This document shows, one piece after another, positions 4,377-9,608 of a stretch of 9,608 nucleotides of DNA (position 1 is its first letter; each line of letters opens with the position of its first letter). The DNA lies in the NCBI GenBank assembly GCA_934716785.1, contig CAKUYM010000158.1, positions 1 to 9,608 of the forward strand. The letters run 5' to 3'. A model generated the notes under the pieces. It was not told the DNA's origin. It ran no database searches and worked only from the letters and a program-made list of their open reading frames with translations. This stretch comes from an uncultured Bacteroides sp. (GTDB lineage Bacteria; Bacteroidota; Bacteroidia; Bacteroidales; Bacteroidaceae). The position numbers were made by a program, and so were the translations under genes.

Positions 4377-6755
4377 TTATCCTATTACTTTAAAACGGGC
4401 AAAACGCAATAGCAGTTGTTTGTCACCCGCATTTTTAAAATGAATCGTGGCTTTCGCGTTATCTCCCGTTCCTTCCACTTTTATCACTTCTCCCTGCCCG
4501 AAACGTTCGTGCTCTATCATCTGCCCGGCCTGTACTCCTGCCATCGATGACGAGCCGGAAGATGCCGCCCGTGCTCCTCCATTGCTGTCTATCGTGCTTA
4601 CCTTCTTCAAATTTCTCGGCACACTGGGCGCTATTATCTGCGCCTTCGGCCGTTCGCGCTGTCCGGAGGAAGAAGAAGTATTTCCGAAAGGTGCACGTGA
4701 CGAAGAAGCAGAACGAGCAAATCCGCCTTCTATCTCCCTGCGGAAACGCCCCGCACCTTCATCCACCGATCGTCCGATTCCCGAATCATGCGGCATCTGC
4801 AAGTAATGAATATCAATATCCCTCAAGAAACGGCTGGGACTACCAAACTCCATCTTTCCGTAGCGAAAACGGGTTTTGGCAAAAGACAGATAGCAATGCT
4901 CTTCGGCACGGGTTATAGCCACATAGAACAAGCGGCGCTCTTCTTCCAATGCCCGTGGAGAATCGCCTACCATACCACTTGGAAACAGGTTCTCTTCCAA
5001 TCCGACTACAAATACGTTTTTAAATTCCAATCCCTTGGCAGAATGAACCGTCATCAGAGTTATTTTCTCTCCGTCATCTTCCTTATCGGAATCTTGGTCG
5101 GTAAGCAGAGCTATCTCCGAAAGGAAATCGGTAAGAGATATGTTCGGGTTACCTTCCTCCTGCCGCAAAGCACAGAAGTCGTTCATTCCATTTACCAGCT
5201 CTTCGATGTTTTCCTTGCGGCTCAAGTTCTCCGGTGAAGTATCCTGACAAACATCATTGATGATGCCGGACTGACGGATTATATCCGTTCCTATTTCATA
5301 AGCGTTCTTATCAGCCTGTTCGGAAATGAAACCCTCTATCAGTTCACGGAAACCTTGGAGTTTCGTATGTGTACCCTTGTTGATCGTCAGTCCGTAAGTC
5401 AGCGGCTCACAAAGTGCCGCCCACAAGCTGACCCCGTTATCGGTGGCTGCCGCTATTATCTTGCCGACAGTAGTATCTCCGATGCCACGAGCGGGATAAT
5501 TGATGATACGCTTGAATGCCTCCTCATCATTCGGATTCACCACCAGCCGGAAATAAGCGATGACATCTTTTATCTCTTTCCGCTGATAAAAGGAAAGTCC
5601 GCCGTAAATCTTATAAGGCATCATCCGTTTCCGGAGAGCTTCCTCAAAAATACGGCTCTGCGCATTCGTACGATACAGGATGGCAAAGTCAGCGTAACCG
5701 TAAGAATGCTCGCGACGCAGCTCGGCTATCTTGTTTGCCACAATATCACCCTCTTCCACATCGCTGTATGCCTGAAATACACCGATAGCTTCTCCTTTTT
5801 CCTTTTCGGAGAATACGGCTTTCCGTATCTGGTGCTCATTTTTCTCGATCAGGCTGTTGGCCGCACAGACAATGGTCTGCGTGGAACGGTAGTTTCGCTC
5901 CAGCTTGAAGACTTTCGTATTGGGATAGATTTTCGTAAAGTAGAGTATATTGTCAATATCCGCTCCGCGAAACGAATAGATACTTTGCGCATCATCCCCC
6001 ACAACGCAGACACGTTGGCTCTCTTTAGTGAGTTGCAGGACAATGCTATGCTGGGCGTAGTTGGTATCTTGATACTCATCTACGAGCACATAGCGAAACT
6101 GCTCCCGATAACGTGCGAGCACATCCGGAAAATCACAGAAAAGAATGTAGGTGTACACCAACAGGTCATCAAAATCCATGGCTCCCGCCTGTCGGCATCT
6201 CTCCCAGTAACGGGTATATATATCGCGGATAGCAGGCATCTTGGCCGCTGCATCACTCTCGTATGCTTCTTTGTTGGCGGCATATCCCGTAGGAGTGACC
6301 AGATGATTCTTGGCATTGGAGATGCGCGCCTGTACCACTCCCGGCTTATAAGTCTTCTCGTCCAGTCCCATTTCTTTGATGATGGAACGGAGCAGGCTTT
6401 TACTGTCGGCCGTATCGTAAATAGTGAACTGGGAAGTAAATCCGATATGTTGCGCCTCGGCACGAAGTATGCGGGAGAAAATGGAATGGAATGTCCCCAT
6501 CCACAGATATCGCGCCCGTTCCATACCTACCTGACGGGCAATGCGCTCTTTCATCTCACGTGCCGCCTTATTGGTAAAAGTCAGCGCGAGGATATTCCAC
6601 GGATTGTATCCATTTTCCAACAAATAGGCTATTTTATAAGTCAATACGCGCGTCTTTCCTGAACCCGCTCCTGCTATCACCAATGAAGGGCCGTCCATAT
6701 AAGTTACAGCTTCATATTGACTCTCATTCAGTTCATCTTTATATTTGGTATTCAT
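4377..6755 (-). CDS. pcrA: UvrD/PcrA-type ATP-dependent DNA helicase
   Basis: This is a superfamily 1A 3'-5' helicase of 792 residues, acting in DNA repair and in clearing proteins from single strands. All family motifs are present: Q motif around NESQ (10-13), Walker A AGAGSGKT (28-35), Ia LALTFTNKAAREM (56-68), GTFHS (87-91), Walker B VLVDEYQDTN (223-232), III VVGDDAQSIYSFRGA (251-265), IV LERNYRST (285-292), V around TLMTVHSAKGLEF (566-578) and VI VAITRAEEH (612-620). A Ser/Arg-rich linker (about 682-735) leads to a C-terminal Tudor-like domain (about 741-792, HERFGQGEVIKV), which in PcrA binds RNA polymerase. I chose the ATG at 6755 because NTKYKDELNESQ matches the usual family start; the open frame extends to 6818 but adds an atypical hydrophobic stretch. 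UvrD is the alternative name. It is divergent from the secreted-protein gene. Confidence 0.95.
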   Translation of the reverse strand: MNTKYKDELNESQYEAVTYMDGPSLVIAGAGSGKTRVLTYKIAYLLENGYNPWNILALTFTNKAAREMKERIARQVGMERARYLWMGTFHSIFSRILRAEAQHIGFTSQFTIYDTADSKSLLRSIIKEMGLDEKTYKPGVVQARISNAKNHLVTPTGYAANKEAYESDAAAKMPAIRDIYTRYWERCRQAGAMDFDDLLVYTYILFCDFPDVLARYREQFRYVLVDEYQDTNYAQHSIVLQLTKESQRVCVVGDDAQSIYSFRGADIDNILYFTKIYPNTKVFKLERNYRSTQTIVCAANSLIEKNEHQIRKAVFSEKEKGEAIGVFQAYSDVEEGDIVANKIAELRREHSYGYADFAILYRTNAQSRIFEEALRKRMMPYKIYGGLSFYQRKEIKDVIAYFRLVVNPNDEEAFKRIINYPARGIGDTTVGKIIAAATDNGVSLWAALCEPLTYGLTINKGTHTKLQGFRELIEGFISEQADKNAYEIGTDIIRQSGIINDVCQDTSPENLSRKENIEELVNGMNDFCALRQEEGNPNISLTDFLSEIALLTDQDSDKEDDGEKITLMTVHSAKGLEFKNVFVVGLEENLFPSGMVGDSPRALEEERRLFYVAITRAEEHCYLSFAKTRFRYGKMEFGSPSRFLRDIDIHYLQMPHDSGIGRSVDEGAGRFRREIEGGFARSASSSRAPFGNTSSSSGQRERPKAQIIAPSVPRNLKKVSTIDSNGGARAASSGSSSMAGVQAGQMIEHERFGQGEVIKVEGTGDNAKATIHFKNAGDKQLLLRFARFKVIG

Positions 6756-6775
6756 AAACAGCATTATAAAAACTA

Positions 6776-6798
6776 TGAGGTTTTTTAACAAACCCTCA
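6776..6798 (-). other. Imperfect hairpin in the helicase leader
   Basis: TGAGGTTT (6776-6783) is complementary to AAACCCTCA (6790-6798) with one bulged C. If transcription starts near 6813, it lies inside the helicase 5' leader. It has no downstream T-run on the minus strand, so it may affect mRNA stability or translation rather than termination. Confidence 0.35.
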
Positions 6799-6820
6799 GC
6801 GCTCAATTTTGTTCTCAATA

Positions 6821-6849
6821 CAAAAGTATAACATTCATTCGAGAATGAA
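6821..6849 (-). promoter_or_regulatory. Candidate helicase promoter with overlapping palindrome
   Basis: On the minus strand TACTTTTG (6828-6821) followed by T matches the Bacteroides -7 consensus TAnnTTTGY exactly and would start transcription about 60 bp before the ATG at 6755. No TTTG is seen at -33. That region is instead occupied by a perfect palindrome, TTCATTC-GA-GAATGAA (6834-6849), suggesting an operator or activator site. It also lies 53 bp upstream of the divergent gene at 6903, so it could serve both. Confidence 0.42.
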
Positions 6850-6902
6850 GGTATTTTTACGATTTTTCATCACTAACTATTTTAACCTAACTCCCAAAAG
6901 CA

Positions 6903-8642
6903 ATGAAAAGAAGTATATTTTTATCGATTATCTTAAGTTTATGCCTGTTCGCATACATTCCGCAGGCAATGGCACAGAAGCAGGGCCGACTGGAAAAGCT
7001 GCTCAGATATCTGAACGACAATGATGCCGACAAATGGCAAAAGACCCGTGAAAAGGTAGATGACGAAACGCAGGCATATTATGCCGACGAACTGGCTTTA
7101 TTGGATGTCCTCAACGGGCTATGGAACAAGCAGAGCGAACAGGCTGCCACCGATTATTTCGGATGTTACGAGAGGGCTGCCAATTCTTATTTTCCCCACA
7201 TCTGCGAAGTGGAACGGATGCAGCTTTCTGATGTGCAGAACAAGGCGGAACGGTCTGTAATCTACATCTTGGAGGCATCGAAAGACCGGATTCCATTCAG
7301 TTTGTCACTGATGGACAGTATCCGTTCGAGCGGTTATCCGGCAGATTCCGTACTGATGCAAAGAATACGGGATATTCGTGAAACGGCATTGCTGGAGGGT
7401 ATGCTGAAAGCACCTGCATCCGGCATCTATCAGACGTACATGACCGAATATCCGAACGGCAAATTCGTCTTTCAAGTCAATGCCGCCGAAAACAAACGAC
7501 TTTATCAAATTGTGAAAAGTAATCCGACAGCAGAGAATTTCAAAGCGTTCTTTGACAATCCCGCCATGCAGAGGTTTTTCACGGACAAAAGCACACGCCC
7601 GTTCTTGAGCGAGGTGCAAGCGCTGTATGACAGTTACCTGTTCCAAAGCATTGACAGCTTGCGCGAAGGGGGCAATGCTGCAGCCATTCGCCAAATCATC
7701 GATGAATACAAGCATACTCCTTATCTGAATGCCACAGCACGCACCCATTTGGACGATCTTGAATATCTTAGCGAAAAAGCGGACTTTGAGCTTTTAAAGC
7801 CGTCCATCACCAATTCCGAATCTTTGAGTCTGTTGCAGAAATTTCTCAGTACCCACAGATACAAGGAGTTTCGTAACCGGGCAAATGCATTGCGAGCTCC
7901 GTTTATACTGCAAACAATTATCTCTACTCCCACTTCCGTAAAATATTACAATGCCGGACGACTAATCAAATCTGCCGAAAACGACAGTACGGGAAGTATC
8001 TCCACCACTTATACGTACAATGATAAGGGACAGCTCATCTCCACATTGTCACTGACCGCGAAAAACGGACAAGCAAGCGATGAGATACAGACAAACAGGC
8101 TGTACGACCCGCAAGGTCACTGCATCTTTGAAGTGCAAACGAATCCCAAGACTCAAACGGATGTTTACCGCCGAACACGCCATATCGGCACCGATGGAAG
8201 CATCGAAAGCGATTCTCTGAAATATACGGATGGAAAACTTATCGTGAGCACCTACAACAAGCAGGGGTTATTGACCGAAGCCAAAGAATATAATAAAAAC
8301 GGAGAGCTCCAAGCTTGCACTTCCAATAAATATGACAGTAAAGGCAGGCTGATTGCCTCCCGCCATCAGAATCTGCTCTTTGACAATTCGCCTGAACAGG
8401 TTATTTCACAGACAGATACCTACGAATATGACAAATACGGGTATCTGACGCAGATTACATATCAACGGATATTGGGAAACAACCAGAAAACATCCGGCTA
8501 CCTGACATGCTTGTATGATAAGTACGGCAACAGGATCGATGGAGATTCTTATTATGAGTATGACAATACGGGACAATGGATTTGCCGCACCAACCGAGAC
8601 AACCCGAAAAAGACGGAGCGGATACAGTATATTTATAAATGA
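6903..8642 (+). CDS. Secreted protein with helical N-terminal part and C-terminal YD-like repeats
   Basis: This 579-residue protein has a clear signal peptide (residues 1-24, MKRSIFLSIILSLCLFAYIP then QAMA, cleaved before Gln25). Residues about 25-345 look helical and carry TPR-like patterns without a domain I can name. From about 365 to the end there are repeats related to RHS/YD motifs: YNDKGQLIST, YDPQGHCIFE, YNKQGLLTEA, YDSKGRLIAS, YDKYGYLTQI, YDKYGNRIDG and YDNTGQWICR, spaced about 15-50 residues apart. Such repeats form beta-strand structures and in large RHS proteins enclose toxins, but this protein is short and has no toxin-like tail. It ends in the repeats. It is probably periplasmic or surface-attached, and its function is unknown. 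It shares the direction of sodB, 131 bp away, with no obvious terminator between them, so co-transcription is possible. Confidence 0.85.
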   Translation: MKRSIFLSIILSLCLFAYIPQAMAQKQGRLEKLLRYLNDNDADKWQKTREKVDDETQAYYADELALLDVLNGLWNKQSEQAATDYFGCYERAANSYFPHICEVERMQLSDVQNKAERSVIYILEASKDRIPFSLSLMDSIRSSGYPADSVLMQRIRDIRETALLEGMLKAPASGIYQTYMTEYPNGKFVFQVNAAENKRLYQIVKSNPTAENFKAFFDNPAMQRFFTDKSTRPFLSEVQALYDSYLFQSIDSLREGGNAAAIRQIIDEYKHTPYLNATARTHLDDLEYLSEKADFELLKPSITNSESLSLLQKFLSTHRYKEFRNRANALRAPFILQTIISTPTSVKYYNAGRLIKSAENDSTGSISTTYTYNDKGQLISTLSLTAKNGQASDEIQTNRLYDPQGHCIFEVQTNPKTQTDVYRRTRHIGTDGSIESDSLKYTDGKLIVSTYNKQGLLTEAKEYNKNGELQACTSNKYDSKGRLIASRHQNLLFDNSPEQVISQTDTYEYDKYGYLTQITYQRILGNNQKTSGYLTCLYDKYGNRIDGDSYYEYDNTGQWICRTNRDNPKKTERIQYIYK

Positions 8643-8773
8643 CCTACAATTTTATAAATAGAAGATGATGCCGCGAACATTTCACAGGCAGTTTCTGTTG
8701 TTTATAGTAGGACAAGCCAACCAAAACTTGTGAATTTATGAATACAGTATTAATGTCTTTAATTATAATGACC

Positions 8774-9355
8774 ATGAATTACGAAATGCCCAAACTTCCT
8801 TACGTAAATAATGCGTTGGAACCTGTAATCAGTCAGCAAACGATAGATCTCCATTACGGAAAACATCTGCAAACATATGTGAACAATCTAAACAATCTCG
8901 TGCCGGGAACTGAATATGAAGGTAAAACGGTGAAAGAAATCGTTGCCACCGCACCGGATGGAGCCATATTCAATAACGCCGGACAAGTATTGAACCACAC
9001 TCTGTATTTCCTGCAATTTGCCCCGAGACCCATGAAAAAGGAACCGGAAGGCAAATTAGGAGAAGCTATCAAGCGCGACTTCGGCAGCTTTGAAAACTTC
9101 AAGAAAGAGTTTACTGCCGCAGCAATAGGATTGTTCGGTTCGGGATGGGCATGGCTGTCCGTAGACAAAGAGGGCAAGCTGCACATCACCAAAGAAGGGA
9201 ACGGCAGCAACCCCGTACGTGCCGGCCTGAAACCGCTTTTAGGATTCGATGTGTGGGAACATGCCTATTATCTGGATTACCAAAACCGTCGTGCCGACCA
9301 TATAAATGTCTTGTGGCATATTATCGATTGGGATACGGTTGAAAGAAGAATGTAG
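8774..9355 (+). CDS. sodB: Superoxide dismutase, Fe type (possibly Fe/Mn cambialistic)
   Basis: This enzyme converts superoxide to oxygen and hydrogen peroxide in the cytoplasm, which matters when anaerobes meet oxygen. From the ATG at 8774 the protein has 193 residues, the usual length, and begins MNYEMPKLPYVNNALEPVIS, very like the B. fragilis enzyme. An ATG at 8738 would add 12 hydrophobic residues absent from the family, so I rejected it. The four metal ligands are present: His27 (LHYGKH), His75 (LNHTLYF), Asp159 and His163 (FDVWEHAYYLDY). Gln71 in NNAGQVLNH and the Gly before FDVWEH fit the Fe and cambialistic Bacteroidetes group, in which either iron or manganese can work. A strong terminator follows 32 bp after the stop. 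I see no confident promoter in the 131 bp upstream. Confidence 0.97.
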   Translation: MNYEMPKLPYVNNALEPVISQQTIDLHYGKHLQTYVNNLNNLVPGTEYEGKTVKEIVATAPDGAIFNNAGQVLNHTLYFLQFAPRPMKKEPEGKLGEAIKRDFGSFENFKKEFTAAAIGLFGSGWAWLSVDKEGKLHITKEGNGSNPVRAGLKPLLGFDVWEHAYYLDYQNRRADHINVLWHIIDWDTVERRM

Positions 9356-9387
9356 CGGAAGCTTACTTGACAGACTATGCTAATGAT

Positions 9388-9420
9388 AAGGTCGTTGTGA
9401 TTTTCGCAACGGCCTTTTTT
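9388..9420 (+). terminator. Intrinsic terminator after sodB
   Basis: AAGGTCGTTG (9388-9397) pairs with CAACGGCCTT (9407-9416) with one G-T wobble. Two further inner pairs leave a five-base loop (ATTTT). The stem runs into six T residues (9415-9420). This is the classic shape of a Rho-independent terminator and separates sodB from the thiamine leader. Confidence 0.92.
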
Positions 9421-9449
9421 AGGTTAAATATGAAAAAAAATCTGCCAGT

Positions 9450-9483
9450 TTTGTGCTTTTCTGTTTCTTTTTTACTTATTTTG
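9450..9483 (+). promoter_or_regulatory. Candidate promoter of the TPP-controlled gene
   Basis: TTTG (9450-9453) and TTATTTTG (9476-9483) are 22 bp apart and fit the Bacteroides -33 TTTG and -7 TAnnTTTG pattern with one mismatch. Transcription would begin near 9490, exactly where the riboswitch starts, which supports the call. Confidence 0.5.
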
Positions 9484-9490
9484 TCACCGT

Positions 9491-9572
9491 AAAGACAAAG
9501 GGGTGCCCCATGAGGGCTGAGATTATACCCTAAGAACCTGATACAGTTAGCACTGACGTAGGGATTGTGTTT
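9491..9572 (+). promoter_or_regulatory. TPP riboswitch (THI element)
   Basis: The aptamer carries the hallmark conserved blocks in order: GGGGTGCCC (9500-9508), GGGCTGAGATTATACCC (9514-9530), GAACCTGATACAGTTAGCAC (9534 onward) and CTGACGTAGGG (9553-9563). A closing P1 helix can form between ACAA (9495-9498) and TTGT (9565-9568), extended by AAA/TTT beyond a G-G mismatch. TPP riboswitches bind thiamine diphosphate and lower expression of thiamine synthesis or uptake genes. The expression platform and the regulated gene lie at or beyond the right edge, so transcriptional versus translational control cannot be judged. Confidence 0.96.
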
Positions 9573-9608
9573 ATTATTATCGCCTTTCCATAAAGCACAC
9601 TCTTTGTA

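Noticed and set aside
5355..6662. A 435-codon open frame on the plus strand, opposite the helicase gene
   Set aside because: It lies wholly antisense to a helicase with all motifs intact, has no recognisable domain, and is explained by the base composition of the opposite strand.
6756..6818. Upstream in-frame extension of the helicase to 6818
   Set aside because: It would include the leader hairpin and lies within a few bases of the candidate -7 box; the ATG at 6755 matches the normal protein start.
8738..8773. Upstream ATG adding 12 residues to superoxide dismutase
   Set aside because: The added residues are hydrophobic and absent from the family, and the start at 8774 gives the standard length and N-terminus.

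Overview
The window looks like a chromosomal segment of a Bacteroides species. Four things point there: an iron-type superoxide dismutase that closely resembles the B. fragilis enzyme, an NVEALA-type small exported peptide, promoter motifs of the Bacteroidetes TAnnTTTG type, and a lipoprotein with a transglutaminase-like domain plus a discoidin-like C-terminus. I cannot fix the species from this sequence alone.

Left part (1-3433, all on the minus strand). In transcription order this holds a membrane-anchored winged-helix regulator (2390-3433), a transglutaminase-like lipoprotein gene split by one in-frame TGA (338-2278), and the start of an NVEALA peptide gene (1-117, cut by the window edge). 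A 10-bp direct repeat lies just upstream of a candidate promoter for the lipoprotein gene and is a plausible site for the regulator.

Middle part (3434-4376). This 943-bp stretch has no convincing full-length gene and is the most unusual part of the window. It holds four different families of short tandem repeats, each with a 21-22 bp period and three to four units. Three families (3882-4120) run into each other without a gap. They are bracketed by clusters of GGTGAA/TTCACC motifs that include a perfect 18-bp inverted repeat at 3749-3766 and 4230-4247. Units within a family are also partly complementary, which gives stems of up to 16 bp. A period of two DNA helical turns suggests a same-face protein-binding array, such as iterons or operators, or a structured RNA. 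I do not recognise it as a named element.

Right part (4377-9608). A UvrD/PcrA-type helicase on the minus strand is divergent from a secreted protein with C-terminal YD-like repeats (6903-8642). Next come sodB (8774-9355) and a strong intrinsic terminator. At the right edge a promoter and a TPP riboswitch (9491-9572) lead into a thiamine-related gene outside the window.

The right part is mostly housekeeping: DNA repair, oxidative defence and vitamin control. The left part looks like a small self-contained envelope-signalling locus.
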